Assembly: GCF_018130145.1 (NCBI RefSeq)
Contig: NZ_JAFCMB010000002.1
Coordinates: 62,001 to 126,000, forward strand
Direction: 5' to 3'
DNA: 64,000 bases
Source of the DNA: Bradyrhizobium sp. AUGA SZCCT0176
GTDB taxonomy: Bacteria > Pseudomonadota > Alphaproteobacteria > Rhizobiales > Xanthobacteraceae
This document shows positions 1-9,048 of the stretch, piece by piece. The stretch's first letter is position 1. Every line of letters starts with the position of its first letter. The translations under genes were made by a program, and so were the position numbers. The notes under the pieces are model-generated. The model did not search any database and was not told the origin of the DNA. It saw only the letters and a list, made by a program, of their open reading frames with translations.

Positions 1-2
1 TC

Positions 3-788
3 GCCTATAACATCGCCGAAGCGCACCAGGCGGAAGTTCAGGCCGACGGCACCATGAAGTCGGTCAATGGCGGCGTTGTCGGCTTCTTCTCCTGCGAAAT
101 GTCCGCCGAGCAACTCGCCACGCGTATTCTGGCCGAGCAAACCGGCATTGCGTCCAGCATGATCCGGCGCGGCGGGATCAAACAGGACGAATTCGACAGG
201 ATCCGCGACTACACCATCAAGCTCGAGCACTTGCCGCTGTTCGTCGACGAAACGGGCGGCCTTTCGATCTCGCAATTGACGGCGCGCGCGCGGCGGCTGA
301 AGCGGCAGAAGGGCCTCGACATCATCGTGGTCGACTACATCCAGCTGCTGCAGGGCTCCGGCAAGCGCGGCAACGACAATCGCGTGCAGGAAGTCACCGA
401 AATCACCACCAGCCTGAAAGCGCTCGCCAAGGAACTCAATATTCCCGTGGTCGCGCTCTCGCAGCTGTCGCGACAGGTCGAAAGCCGCGACGACAAGCAC
501 CCGCAATTGGCTGACTTGCGCGAATCCGGCTCGATCGAACAGGACGCCGACGTGGTGCTGTTCGTGTACCGCGAGGAATATTATTTGCAGAACAAGGAAC
601 CCAAAATCGGTACGCCCGAGCACGAGAAATGGAAGCTCGACATGGAGCTCGCTCACGGCAAGGCCGAGGTCATCATCGCCAAGCAGCGCCACGGACCGAC
701 GGGTACGGTCCAACTGCAATTCGAGGGGCAGTTCACGCGGTTTAGCGATTTCGCCGAAGGGGATAATCTACCCTACCGCGCGCCCTAG
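3..788 (+). CDS. dnaB: Replicative DNA helicase DnaB (C-terminal part, gene starts left of window)
   Basis: This is the motor half of the hexameric helicase that unwinds DNA at the replication fork. The frame is open from base 3, so 261 residues are visible and the N-terminal domain and Walker A motif lie outside the window. Counting from the first ATG at 54, FFSCEMS is at residues 11-17, the Walker B-type string DIIVVDYIQLL at 89-99, LSQLSRQVE follows, and IAKQRHGPTG near the end is the usual arginine-bearing motif. The residues just before that ATG fit the short insertion known in alphaproteobacterial DnaB. It is followed after a repeat element by alr in the same direction, an order common in Bradyrhizobium relatives (established synteny). 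Confidence 0.96.
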   Translation, partial: AYNIAEAHQAEVQADGTMKSVNGGVVGFFSCEMSAEQLATRILAEQTGIASSMIRRGGIKQDEFDRIRDYTIKLEHLPLFVDETGGLSISQLTARARRLKRQKGLDIIVVDYIQLLQGSGKRGNDNRVQEVTEITTSLKALAKELNIPVVALSQLSRQVESRDDKHPQLADLRESGSIEQDADVVLFVYREEYYLQNKEPKIGTPEHEKWKLDMELAHGKAEVIIAKQRHGPTGTVQLQFEGQFTRFSDFAEGDNLPYRAP

Positions 789-832
789 CGCGGTTTCCAG
801 CGAAGCGTCGGACTTGATCCGGGGTGGTGCTA

Positions 833-903
833 GGTTCGCGTGAAGAAAACACGTCAAAACAATAATCTGGAGCGCGATCGGTTCTGATCAATCAGGACCG
901 ATC
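833..903 (+). repeat. Dispersed repeat, copy A, with attached hairpin
   Basis: Bases 833-875 match, in reverse complement, bases 27720-27760. The shared core reads roughly GGTTCGCGTRAAG then AAACRCGTCAAAACAA, then AATC and GGAGCGC or similar. It is followed at 876-903 by a 13-pair stem (GATCGGTTCTGAT against ATCAGGACCGATC, one G-U pair, loop CA). Copy B has the same layout of core plus hairpin. Both copies lie downstream of a gene in its sense orientation, here dnaB. Confidence 0.75.
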
Positions 904-963
904 ATGCCCCAGTCCTGCCTTCTGCGCGGTTGAACCATGGCGTTCGCCCGCGTAAAATGCGGC

Positions 964-2256
964 ATGAACATCGCATCCGACCCCAAATCCATCCCGACCA
1001 GCACCCTGCTCTCGCCCGAGGCGAACCAGGCCGCCGCGCTGGCGAGCGTCACCGGCGTGCTGACCGTCGATCTCGACGCCATCGTCGCCAACTGGCGCAA
1101 GCTCGAAAAGACCGCCGTGCCGGCCGAATGCGCCGGCGTGGTGAAAGCAGACGCCTATGGCTGCGGCGCCGAACAGGTCGCGCGCGCGCTGGCCAACGCC
1201 GGCTGCAAGACGTTCTTCGTTGCGACGCTCGAGGAAGCCCGCGTGGTCCGTGAGGCTCTGCCCACCGTCACGATTTATACGCTCGACGGCTTCTTCCAGA
1301 ACACCGGCGACGCCTACGCCAAGCTCGACTGCAAGCCCGTGATCGGCGATCTCAACGAACTCGCCGAATGGGACGTGTTCTGCCGCCGCTCGGGCTGGTC
1401 CGGCGGTGCGGCCATCCACATCGACACCGGCATGAACCGGCTCGGCCTGACCGTGACCGAGGCGCAAGGTATCATTCCGCGCATCAATGCCGGCGATCAC
1501 GGCATCACGCTTGTGATGAGCCACCTCGCCTCCGCCGAACTCCTCAACAACCCGCTCAACGCCAAGCAGCTCACGACCTTCCGCGAAATCGCGAGCCTGT
1601 TCGCGGGCGTGCCGGCGTCGCTGGCGAATTCGTCCGGCGTTTTCTTAGGCCCCCAGTTCCAGTTCGAACTGGTGCGGCCGGGCGCCGCCGTCTACGGCAT
1701 CAACCCGACACCGGAGGCCGACAATCCGATGCAGCCGGTCGTCGAATTGAAGGCGCGCATCGTGCAGATCCGCAATCTGGAAAAGGGCGAGACCGTCGGT
1801 TATGGCGGCACCTGGACCGCGCGGCGGCCGACGCGGGTCGCGATCGTCTCCGCAGGCTATGCCGACGGATATTTCCGCGCCGCCAGTTCGAATGACGGCA
1901 GCCGTGGCGCCGAGGTGGTGGTCGCCGGCAAGCGCTGCCCGATCGCGGGCCGCGTCTCGATGGACCTGATGGCGGTAGATATCACCGATCTGGAAAAGAA
2001 CGCGGTGCGGCGTGGCCACATGGTGACGCTGATCGGCGAAGGCATCACGGTTGATGAACTCGCCCATCATTTCGGCACGATCGGCTATGAAGTGCTGACC
2101 AGCCTCGGCAAACGTTACGCGCGGATCTACAAGGGCGGCGACGCAAAGGCCGAGCCGCCGCTAACGGCGTCAACGCCACCGGCAATCGAACCGGTGCCCG
2201 CAACCGCTGAACCGGCCGCCGCACTTCCCCAGGCCCCGCCCCCACTGCCGACCTGA
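964..2256 (+). CDS. alr: Alanine racemase
   Basis: PLP-dependent interconversion of L- and D-alanine in the cytoplasm, supplying D-alanine for peptidoglycan. The PLP lysine is K61 in the motif VVKADAYGCG, and the second catalytic base is Y299 in SAGYADGY, with a conserved GRVSMD segment after it. The 430 residues are longer than the usual 360-380 because of an Ala/Pro-rich tail of about 35 residues after the beta domain. Its function is unknown and it may be a disordered linker. The ATG at 964 was chosen because homology starts soon after it; an in-frame ATG at 937 would add nine residues, and neither has a strong ribosome site. Confidence 0.93.
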   Translation: MNIASDPKSIPTSTLLSPEANQAAALASVTGVLTVDLDAIVANWRKLEKTAVPAECAGVVKADAYGCGAEQVARALANAGCKTFFVATLEEARVVREALPTVTIYTLDGFFQNTGDAYAKLDCKPVIGDLNELAEWDVFCRRSGWSGGAAIHIDTGMNRLGLTVTEAQGIIPRINAGDHGITLVMSHLASAELLNNPLNAKQLTTFREIASLFAGVPASLANSSGVFLGPQFQFELVRPGAAVYGINPTPEADNPMQPVVELKARIVQIRNLEKGETVGYGGTWTARRPTRVAIVSAGYADGYFRAASSNDGSRGAEVVVAGKRCPIAGRVSMDLMAVDITDLEKNAVRRGHMVTLIGEGITVDELAHHFGTIGYEVLTSLGKRYARIYKGGDAKAEPPLTASTPPAIEPVPATAEPAAALPQAPPPLPT

Positions 2257-2270
2257 CAATTCCTGTCAGG
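2252..2270 (+). promoter_or_regulatory. Small hairpin overlapping alr stop and xth start region
   Basis: CCTGACA (2252-2258) pairs perfectly with TGTCAGG (2264-2270) around a five-base loop. The left arm contains the alr stop codon (2254-2256), and the right arm ends one base before the xth ATG at 2272. The structure would cover the only purine-rich sequence near that start, so it could couple xth translation to ribosomes finishing alr. This is inference from position only. Confidence 0.45.
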
Positions 2271-2271
2271 C

Positions 2272-3042
2272 ATGAAGATCGCGACCTTCAACATCAACAA
2301 TGTCAATCGCCGCCTGCCCAATCTGCTGCGCTGGCTGCGTTCGGCAAAACCCGATGTCGTGGCGTTGCAGGAGTTGAAATCGACCGACGCCGATTTTCCG
2401 GCGGCTGCAATGGAGAAGGCCGGCTATGGCGCGGTGTGGCGCGGCCAGAAGACCTGGAACGGCGTCGCGATCCTGGCGCGCAACGCCGAGCCAGTGCTGA
2501 CGCGGACCGCCCTGCCCGGCGCCCCCGGGGATAACGAGGCGCGCTACATCGAAGCCGCCGTCAACGGCATCATCGTCACCAGTCTCTATCTGCCGAACGG
2601 CAATCCGCAACCCGGGCCAAAATTCGACTACAAGCTCGACTGGTTCAAACGGTTGCGCTCGCATGCCGCGAAATTCATCAAGCAGGACATCCCTGTGGTG
2701 CTGGCCGGCGACTACAACGTCGCGCCGACCGAGCTCGATATTTATCCGACCAAGTCCTGGGACAAGGACGCGCTGATCCAGCCGAAAAGCCGCGCGGCGT
2801 TCAAGACGCTGACGGCGCAAGGCTGGACCGACGCGATCCGAACCCTGCACCCGTCAAGTCAGATGTTCACGTTCTGGGACTACAAACGCAACCGCTGGCC
2901 ACGCGACGCCGGGCTGCGGCTCGATCATCTCCTGCTGAGCCCCGTGCTCGCACCGCGCTTGATGAAAGCCGGCGTCGACCGCAAGCTTCGCGGCGAGGAA
3001 GGCGCCAGCGATCACGCGCCGGCGTGGATCGTGTTGAAGTAG
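2272..3042 (+). CDS. xth: Exodeoxyribonuclease III family protein (AP endonuclease)
   Basis: Metal-dependent 3'-5' exonuclease and abasic-site endonuclease of base excision repair. The 256 residues are normal for the family. Visible active-site motifs are NINNVNRR near the N-terminus, LQELKSTD with the metal-binding Glu, LAGDYNV with the catalytic Asp and Asn, LRLDHLLLS, and SDHAPAWI at the C-terminus with the catalytic Asp-His pair. The gene begins 15 bases after the alr stop and probably shares its transcript. Close relatives xthA and exoA cannot be separated from sequence alone. Confidence 0.92.
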   Translation: MKIATFNINNVNRRLPNLLRWLRSAKPDVVALQELKSTDADFPAAAMEKAGYGAVWRGQKTWNGVAILARNAEPVLTRTALPGAPGDNEARYIEAAVNGIIVTSLYLPNGNPQPGPKFDYKLDWFKRLRSHAAKFIKQDIPVVLAGDYNVAPTELDIYPTKSWDKDALIQPKSRAAFKTLTAQGWTDAIRTLHPSSQMFTFWDYKRNRWPRDAGLRLDHLLLSPVLAPRLMKAGVDRKLRGEEGASDHAPAWIVLK

Positions 3043-3134
3043 ACGGCCAACGCCGCATTGCTTCCATTTGAAGCCAAGTTTCCTAAACTTCATTAGGGCT
3101 TTGCGGCTAGGCTCTCGCGGAGGTCGTGATTGCC

Positions 3135-3515
3135 ATGCCGCCTGCCCAGACCGGTCCGGATTATCCCTATGGGTCGATGCCGCTGCGGCCGCAGTGGCGC
3201 AATCGCTGGGCGCAGGGCCTTTCATTCATGGTGGTGGTCTGTGCCGGCACTTCACTGCTGATCCATCAGCATGTCTGGCCGCTTGAGCGGATGGCACTGA
3301 CGGTCCTCTTTCCAGCGCTGCTCGGCATTACATTGGCCTTCGCGCCTGACCCTCCCGCCGTGATCTCGCGGTTGGCCAAGCGATTGACGGTGGCCGGCTG
3401 CGCCATCGGCACCTTGTCGGGCCCGTGGCTTGCGCCGATGATCCTCGCCGTACCGGCCTTGCTGGCCTCATCGGTCGCGATCGGCTTGCTCTACGGGGAA
3501 CGCCGCCGTGGCTGA
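3135..3515 (+). CDS. Hypothetical membrane protein
   Basis: A 126-residue protein of unknown function with a short polar N-terminus and about four hydrophobic stretches (near residues 28-46, 52-70, 80-95 and 98-115), so an inner-membrane protein is likely. The ATG at 3135 is eleven bases after a GGAGG at 3119; a GTG at 3126 in the same frame is an alternative. The stop codon overlaps the start of the next gene by eight bases, which implies translational coupling and a joint role with that methyltransferase-like protein. Confidence 0.6.
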   Translation: MPPAQTGPDYPYGSMPLRPQWRNRWAQGLSFMVVVCAGTSLLIHQHVWPLERMALTVLFPALLGITLAFAPDPPAVISRLAKRLTVAGCAIGTLSGPWLAPMILAVPALLASSVAIGLLYGERRRG

Positions 3516-4803
3516 CAGCTCCGGATTCGTCGCGCTGGCGAGGACCGCCCTCCTGATCGGGCCGACCCTCGCGGCCATGCTGATGCTGGTGTTGGTCCGA
3601 TGCTCGCCGCGGCAGGCGACCGCGGCGATGCTGGGCGGCCTCTGGCAATTGCCGGCGCTCCTGTTGCTCAATTGGTTCGCCCAGCAAGCGGGCTGGTGGC
3701 GGTTTCAACCTGATGCCGCATCCGTCCTCGGTCTGCCGGTCGATCTCTGGATCGGGTGGGCGATCTGGTGGGGACCGATCGCGGTGCTCGCCTCACGCAA
3801 ATTGCCGATGCCACTCGTGATCGCCGGTCTGGTCGCCGCCGACATCATATCCATGCCGCTTCTCAAGCCTCTGGTGGTGCTCGGTGACAACTGGCTGATT
3901 GGCGAAATCGTCGCGGTCACCTTCGCGCTGCTTCCGGCGCTGATGCTTGCCCGCTTGACGGAAGCCGACCGCTTTCCCGTGCTCAGGACCTGTTTCCATG
4001 CGCTCGGTTGGGGCGGCTACATGCTGCTCGTGCTCCCGGCGTGTGTGCTGGCATGGGAGGGACGCGACTACATCGACGCGCTTGCGCAAGCCACGCCGTG
4101 GCGATGGATCGTGGCGCTCCTGATCGGACTGCCCTCGCTGCTGATCGGCTGGGCCGCCGCGCACGAATTCGCATTGGTCGGCCGGGGAACGCCGATCCCC
4201 TACGATCCGCCGAAACGCGTTGTGACCAGTGGCCCCTACGCATCGATTGCCAATCCGATGCAGCTGACATCGGCATTGGTGATGGCGGCGCTCGCGATCC
4301 TGGTGGCTTCGCGCGCGGCCTGGTCGCTGCCGATCATGTTTCTAGTGTTCGACGGCATTTTCGCCGCCTGGTACAACCGCGCCCACATCGCACTCGCCAT
4401 GCCGGAGGACTGGGAGCGTTATCGTGCCGAGGTCCGCGACTGGCGCTTTCGGCGCCGTCCCTATATCGCGCGCACCGCGACGCTGCATTTTCCTGACTCC
4501 GGTCGCGACGCCAAGGCGTGGGCCTGGCTGATGCGGCGCGCCGCCGACGGGCTGACCATCGAGGTAGCACCCGCGCGTCCAAGCCTCGAGCGCCAGCGCA
4601 TCGTTTATGTCAGCAGCGATCCCGATCTCGATGCCGTCGGCATCGCCGCGTTCGGGCGCGCGCTCGAGCATCTCGGCGGCATCCCGGCCTTCATCGGCTG
4701 GATGTTTCGCCTGCCGGGCGCCAATCATTTCGTCGAACTCGTCACCTTCCTCGTGCCATTGCGACGCCTGAACACGCGGCTCGCGCTCTGGTCCAGGTCG
4801 TGA
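3508..4803 (+). CDS. Polytopic membrane protein with isoprenylcysteine/phospholipid methyltransferase-like domain
   Basis: The 431-residue product has about eight hydrophobic segments. In its middle it carries the pattern PKRVVTSGPYASIANPMQ followed by PEDWERYRAEVRDWRFRRR. That pairing is typical of ICMT/PEMT-type membrane methyltransferases, in which these residues bind AdoMet and phosphate. The last 100 residues are soluble and loosely resemble the tail of DCC/DUF393 proteins but lack a CxxC motif. Start is GTG at 3508, overlapping the upstream stop (3513-3515). The substrate cannot be told; a lipid is the most likely class. It converges with the minus-strand gene at 4819. Confidence 0.65.
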   Translation: MADSSGFVALARTALLIGPTLAAMLMLVLVRCSPRQATAAMLGGLWQLPALLLLNWFAQQAGWWRFQPDAASVLGLPVDLWIGWAIWWGPIAVLASRKLPMPLVIAGLVAADIISMPLLKPLVVLGDNWLIGEIVAVTFALLPALMLARLTEADRFPVLRTCFHALGWGGYMLLVLPACVLAWEGRDYIDALAQATPWRWIVALLIGLPSLLIGWAAAHEFALVGRGTPIPYDPPKRVVTSGPYASIANPMQLTSALVMAALAILVASRAAWSLPIMFLVFDGIFAAWYNRAHIALAMPEDWERYRAEVRDWRFRRRPYIARTATLHFPDSGRDAKAWAWLMRRAADGLTIEVAPARPSLERQRIVYVSSDPDLDAVGIAAFGRALEHLGGIPAFIGWMFRLPGANHFVELVTFLVPLRRLNTRLALWSRS

Positions 4804-4818
4804 CGGCTGCGTGCGGCG

Positions 4819-7083
4819 TTACCCGCCGAATTTCTTGTGCAGCATGACGCCAAGAATATTGGAGTAATCGTCGGTCCACAGCGCGCTCGACCGGTCCGGC
4901 TGCAACGGCGTCCAGCTTGCTGCAACGCTGCCGGTGGCGGCCGCATCGCGCGCCAGGACAACGAGGCGTGCATTGGCTTTCATCGTGGTCAGCAGATCGC
5001 CGGCGCTGGTGTCTTCCCGCAGGTAGGCGACAAGCCCAAGGGATTGCGCGACGTTACCCACAACAGGCGCGAGATCGAAGTACCGGTTGGAGATGTGCAC
5101 CACGATCACACCATGCGGTGTGAGCTTTGAAAGATAACCCGCAACCGCCTCGCGCGTCAGCAGATGCACCGGAATCGCATCCGACGAGAACGCATCGAGC
5201 ACGATCAGATCATAGCGGTCGGTTGATGCCTCCAGCGTCAGGCGCGCGTCGCCGGCGACAATAGGTGCATCGGGGGCGCATTTCGACAGGAACTCGAAAC
5301 GACGCGGATCGCGCGCGATCCGGATCACTTCGGGGTCGATCTCGAAGAAGGTCCAACGCTCCCTGCCCTTGCGATGACAGGCCAGCGTGCCGGTACCGAG
5401 GCCTACGACGGCCACATGGTCGAGGCTGCCCCGCGCGGCACGGGCGGCGCCAATGGCTTCCGCGTACGGACCACCCGGATAGTAATAGGTCTGCGGCAAG
5501 AGCGGTCCGATGACCGGCGTGCCATCATCGTTGCGCAACCGCTGCGCGCCATGAATGGTGGTGCCGTGGTAGAGCAAACGGGCACTGCCGCCGTTGATCT
5601 CTGCGACCTTATGGACGCCGAAGAAACTGCGCGCGGTTTCGATCGGCGCAATGCCGGGCCGCCACAGGGCGGTCACCGCAAAACTCAGGATCACGAGCCC
5701 GACGAAGCGCATCGGCCGTTGCCGCTGAAACAGCATCGCCGCTGCCAGCAGCGCCAGCAGCACCTGGAAAGCCAGTTCCAATGTCGCCGGCGGCTGATAG
5801 CGCGTGACGTACCAGACCAGCGCCAGCGCTGCGCTGATCGCAAGCCATGGGAACGCTCCGGTCAGCGCCTTGCGGACGCCTCCGGTAAAAATGCCAGGCG
5901 CGCACAACAGCGCGAGCGCGATCAGGATCGGATATTCGTAGTTGCCATTGAAGATCTGCGGCGCGACCAGCCCCGCAAAGGCGCCACCGATCACCCCGCC
6001 AAGCGACGTGCAGAGATAGAACTCCGTCAACCGCCGCGGGCTCGGCCGTCGCGCGTAAAGTTCGCCGTGGCACATCAGCGTCAGCAGCGCGAAGACGACG
6101 AGGTTGAGGGCGATGGTCGTCAGCCAGAACACCTTCTCACCGCCGATCAGGCTGACCGCGAGCGGCGCCACCGCGAACGGAACGAAGCGCACCACATTGG
6201 CGTGGGCGATCCATGGCCGCTCGCGGAACACGGCGACGAAAGTCAGCAGATAAATCGCAAGCGGCACCACCCACAGGAATGGTGCGGCGGCGATATCGGT
6301 CGTCAGATAGGCAGTGACCGCGATGACGAGCCCCGATGGCACGGCGGCGAGAGCGATCCACCGCATCCGTTCGCCGGTACTCGCGCGCATATCGTCAGAA
6401 ACCTCGACCTTTGCGGCGACAGGCTTCGCGCGCGACGTCAACACCGCGACCAGGCTCAGGAGCATGGCGAGCAGCGCAAAGCCTATCGACCACGCCGCAG
6501 CCTGCGTCTTCAACGTGAGAAACGGTTCGATGACGACGGGATAGGCGAACAGTGCCGCGAACGAACCAAGGTTGGACGCGGCGTAGAGAACGTAGGGATT
6601 GCCGGCCCGGCTGTGCCCGCTGCCTGCAAACCAGCTTTGCAGCAGCGGCGCGCTGGCCGACAGCGTGAAGAATGGCAGGCCGATCGAGACCGCGAACAGG
6701 CCGAACAGCCAGAGCGCCGTCCCATCCGATGGCGGAACACCCCATCCAGGTGCGATCACGATCGGCAGCATCGTCGCGGTTGCGCCGAGCAGCGCAAGGT
6801 GGAACACTGCGGCCCAACGCGGCGGAAGCACACGGTTCAGCAGATGCGCGTAGGCATAGCCGCTGAGCAGCACGGTCTGGAAAAACACCATCGCCACCGA
6901 CCACACCGCGGGAGCGCCGCCGAGCTTCGGCAACACCATCTTGGCGAACATCGGCTGGATCGAGAACAATAGCAGCGCCGAGACGAACAGCGTCGCGACA
7001 TACAGCAGCGGCGTCAGCCGGACCACCATCGCCTGCCGATCGCAGTCGGGCGAAATCCGATTGGAAGCATTAAAAAGCGACAT
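4819..7083 (-). CDS. Fused MFS-like membrane domain / spermidine synthase-like protein
   Basis: The 754 residues fall into an N-terminal polytopic membrane region (about residues 15-470, 12 or more hydrophobic segments) and a C-terminal Rossmann domain. The soluble part shows VAVVGLGTGTLACH, the nucleotide-binding glycine loop of polyamine synthases, then FFEIDPEVIRIA and DLIVLDAFSSDAIPVHL, which holds the acidic residue expected in aminopropyltransferases. Such fused proteins are widespread in Proteobacteria, but few have a proven reaction, so spermidine formation is not established. Start is the ATG at 7083. The gene stands alone, converging on the methyltransferase-like gene and facing a 222-base gap on the other side. 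Confidence 0.82.
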   Translation of the reverse strand: MSLFNASNRISPDCDRQAMVVRLTPLLYVATLFVSALLLFSIQPMFAKMVLPKLGGAPAVWSVAMVFFQTVLLSGYAYAHLLNRVLPPRWAAVFHLALLGATATMLPIVIAPGWGVPPSDGTALWLFGLFAVSIGLPFFTLSASAPLLQSWFAGSGHSRAGNPYVLYAASNLGSFAALFAYPVVIEPFLTLKTQAAAWSIGFALLAMLLSLVAVLTSRAKPVAAKVEVSDDMRASTGERMRWIALAAVPSGLVIAVTAYLTTDIAAAPFLWVVPLAIYLLTFVAVFRERPWIAHANVVRFVPFAVAPLAVSLIGGEKVFWLTTIALNLVVFALLTLMCHGELYARRPSPRRLTEFYLCTSLGGVIGGAFAGLVAPQIFNGNYEYPILIALALLCAPGIFTGGVRKALTGAFPWLAISAALALVWYVTRYQPPATLELAFQVLLALLAAAMLFQRQRPMRFVGLVILSFAVTALWRPGIAPIETARSFFGVHKVAEINGGSARLLYHGTTIHGAQRLRNDDGTPVIGPLLPQTYYYPGGPYAEAIGAARAARGSLDHVAVVGLGTGTLACHRKGRERWTFFEIDPEVIRIARDPRRFEFLSKCAPDAPIVAGDARLTLEASTDRYDLIVLDAFSSDAIPVHLLTREAVAGYLSKLTPHGVIVVHISNRYFDLAPVVGNVAQSLGLVAYLREDTSAGDLLTTMKANARLVVLARDAAATGSVAASWTPLQPDRSSALWTDDYSNILGVMLHKKFGG

Positions 7084-7305
7084 AGTCCCCCTGGCGCACC
7101 GGCAATTTAGGGTTGCACGGTAGCCAATCAGTCCTGAGCAAAGTCTTAATCCGGCTGCCGGGAACCGCTAACCTGCGCCATGGTAAAGGCCGCCTTGCCA
7201 GGTTCCAGCCTTCGCTCGCGAAGCGCGTGAAGGCTGCCGCGCCGAAGCCGCAGGCGGGCTGCTCGGCCCGCGAGCTACGGCTCTGCAAGCCAAATGCCTC
7301 GCGGA

Positions 7306-7755
7306 TCAGCCCTTCTTAGTATGGCCCCAGATCTGGTCCCAGTCCTCGCCCGCGGCGTCGACGACGCGGCCGTCGGCCTCGAAGAACTTGTTCGGGACCT
7401 GGAAGATCGCGAGCATCAGCCCGCCCTCGGGGCACCAGGCGACGTGACGGCTGCCCTGCTCGCGCCAGATGTATTCGCCGGCCTTGCATTCGATGCCCTT
7501 TGCCGGCCCCTCCTTATCGACCAGGCTGCCTTCGAGCACGTAGGTCTGCTCGATGTTGACATGCTCATGGTCGGGCAGCACCGCGCCGGGTTGAAACCGC
7601 ATCAGCGCGGTCATCAGGCCGGTCTTGCGATCGAACAGCAGCGTCTTGGCTTCGCAACCGGGGAAACGGGTCTTCTGCCACTCCATGTCGGCCGGGCGAA
7701 CGAGATGCGAATGCGTGTCTGCGGTCTCTGGGCCTTTCGGCGTCACGGCGTCCAT
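7306..7755 (-). CDS. Cupin-domain protein (ChrR-like)
   Basis: A 149-residue single-domain cupin. Metal-ligand motifs are visible: PDHEHVNIEQTYVLEGSL supplies the two His and the Glu of cupin motif 1, and the second motif region contains SRHVAWCPEGG. The total length is normal for single-domain cupins that act as small dioxygenases, isomerases or metal sensors. No substrate can be assigned. Start is ATG at 7755. The neighbours are unrelated and it is probably monocistronic. Confidence 0.8.
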   Translation of the reverse strand: MDAVTPKGPETADTHSHLVRPADMEWQKTRFPGCEAKTLLFDRKTGLMTALMRFQPGAVLPDHEHVNIEQTYVLEGSLVDKEGPAKGIECKAGEYIWREQGSRHVAWCPEGGLMLAIFQVPNKFFEADGRVVDAAGEDWDQIWGHTKKG

Positions 7756-7913
7756 GGCGATCCTCCGTTTTTTGGATTTGAGGCGATCCTAGCAGCTTTG
7801 CCCGCAACCACCAGCCGGGTCCGGCGCGCGGGAAACCCGCATCCTGCCTTGCTGGCGTCCGCCCCCAATTGTAGGATCAACAGACCTGCCACTCCCGCGA
7901 CGCATGGTGAACG

Positions 7914-8651
7914 ATGGCGGCGCTGCAACATTCGCGTTTCTGCAAGGGCTGCTGGGAGCAGATGCACATGCCGGTGCCGCTCCGCGGGGTAATCTCGGTG
8001 CCGTTCCGGGCATTTGGCGTTCGCCCGAGCCGAATGAACCCCAACACCTGCACCATCTGCGAGCTGATGTTCACGAAGGTGATGCGAGCCCGCAAGATCA
8101 CCATCGACGCGACCGTGATGTTTGCCGATCTGCGCGGCTATACCAGCCTGTCCCAGTCGAAATCACCGGAGGCCGTCTCGGGCCTGCTCGATGCCTTCTA
8201 CGATGAATGCGCCGACGCGATCTGGCGGCATGAGGGGCTCCTCAACAAGACGATTGGCGATGCCGTCATGGCCGTCTTCAATTTTCCGTTGCGGCGCGAT
8301 GACCATGTCCGCAATGCCCTGCTCGCGGCACGCGATATCCAGAGGAACTGGCGCGAGCGGCGCGACAGCCTTGCAGTGGCCCTCGGCCTGAACGCCAGCG
8401 AACTCGGGATCGGCATCGGCATTCACGCCGGCGAACTCAGTTTTGGCGAGTTCGGCCGGTCACACCGCGACCTCACCGCCATCGGCACCGTCGTCAACAC
8501 CGCCTCCCGCGCGCAGTCGGTCGCCGAAGCCGACCAGATTCTCGTGACGCAGGAGGTCTATCAGCGCGCCCGACCGGATCTGCAGGAAAGTCATTCGAAG
8601 ACCTTTCAGCTCAAGGGATTCGATGCCCCGATCGAGCTTTACGCGGCATAG
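7914..8651 (+). CDS. Adenylate/guanylate cyclase with N-terminal four-cysteine motif
   Basis: A 245-residue class III nucleotide cyclase. The catalytic domain spans about residues 62-235 with both metal-binding aspartates (D72 in FADLRGYT and D116 in KTIGDAV, 44 apart as is usual), the substrate-specifying Lys K112, and the transition-state Asn and Arg in VVNTASR, so it should be active. The N-terminal 50 residues hold C10-x2-C13 and C46-x2-C49, which looks like a zinc ribbon or redox switch in place of the usual sensor. No membrane segment. Start ATG at 7914 follows GGTGA at suitable spacing. It converges with the GFA gene 28 bases downstream. Confidence 0.88.
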   Translation: MAALQHSRFCKGCWEQMHMPVPLRGVISVPFRAFGVRPSRMNPNTCTICELMFTKVMRARKITIDATVMFADLRGYTSLSQSKSPEAVSGLLDAFYDECADAIWRHEGLLNKTIGDAVMAVFNFPLRRDDHVRNALLAARDIQRNWRERRDSLAVALGLNASELGIGIGIHAGELSFGEFGRSHRDLTAIGTVVNTASRAQSVAEADQILVTQEVYQRARPDLQESHSKTFQLKGFDAPIELYAA

Positions 8652-8679
8652 CCCTGCCTCGCTTTCCAGCGGTCCTTGC

Positions 8680-9048
8680 TCACCAGAGGTTCTTGCCGTC
8701 GATGACCGTCACCGGCACGGTGTCGAGATCGACATCGTCGAACAGCCGCGCATTGACGCCGACCTTGGGATTCTCGAAATCCGGTTTACCCGTCGACCAA
8801 TCGGGCGATTCCCCATAGGTCCCGCAGCCGCAATTGGCGCAGAAATGATGCTTGATGGTGCGGCTGCCCCACAAATAAGTGGCGACATTTTCCGGCGGCG
8901 AGGTCAGACGAAATTGCGCGGGCGTGTAATAGGCCCATAGCGCGCCGCGCTTCGAACATAGCGAACAGGTGCAGCGGGTCACGTCGGCCGGCATCTCGTT
9001 CACCTCGAATTGCGTCTGGCCGCAATGGCAGCTTCCCTTGATTGGCAC
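8680..9048 (-). CDS. GFA family protein (glutathione-dependent formaldehyde-activating-like)
   Basis: A 122-residue zinc protein of the GFA/CENP-V fold. The zinc cysteines are in GSCHCG, CTCSLCSK and CANCGCG. Family members include a glutathione-formaldehyde adduct-forming enzyme, but most, including this one, have no proven substrate. The GTG at 9048 was chosen because GGAAGGG lies seven bases upstream and homology starts immediately; a longer frame extending to 9231 has no family match. A second GFA protein lies at 59585. Confidence 0.82.
   Translation of the reverse strand: MPIKGSCHCGQTQFEVNEMPADVTRCTCSLCSKRGALWAYYTPAQFRLTSPPENVATYLWGSRTIKHHFCANCGCGTYGESPDWSTGKPDFENPKVGVNARLFDDVDLDTVPVTVIDGKNLW

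Noticed and set aside
4300..4803. Functional DCC/DUF393 thiol domain at the C-terminus of the methyltransferase-like protein
   Set aside because: The resemblance is limited to the tail, and no CxxC-type motif is present.
5374..6972. 532-codon open frame on the plus strand
   Set aside because: It lies wholly antisense to the spermidine synthase-like gene. Its translation is Arg/Gln/His-rich with no domain, as expected for a GC-rich shadow frame.
7084..7305. 72-codon minus-strand frame and local hairpins
   Set aside because: No ribosome site or recognisable domain. The sequence GCCTTCGCTCGCGAAGCGCGTGAAGGC and flanks look like a degraded palindromic repeat.
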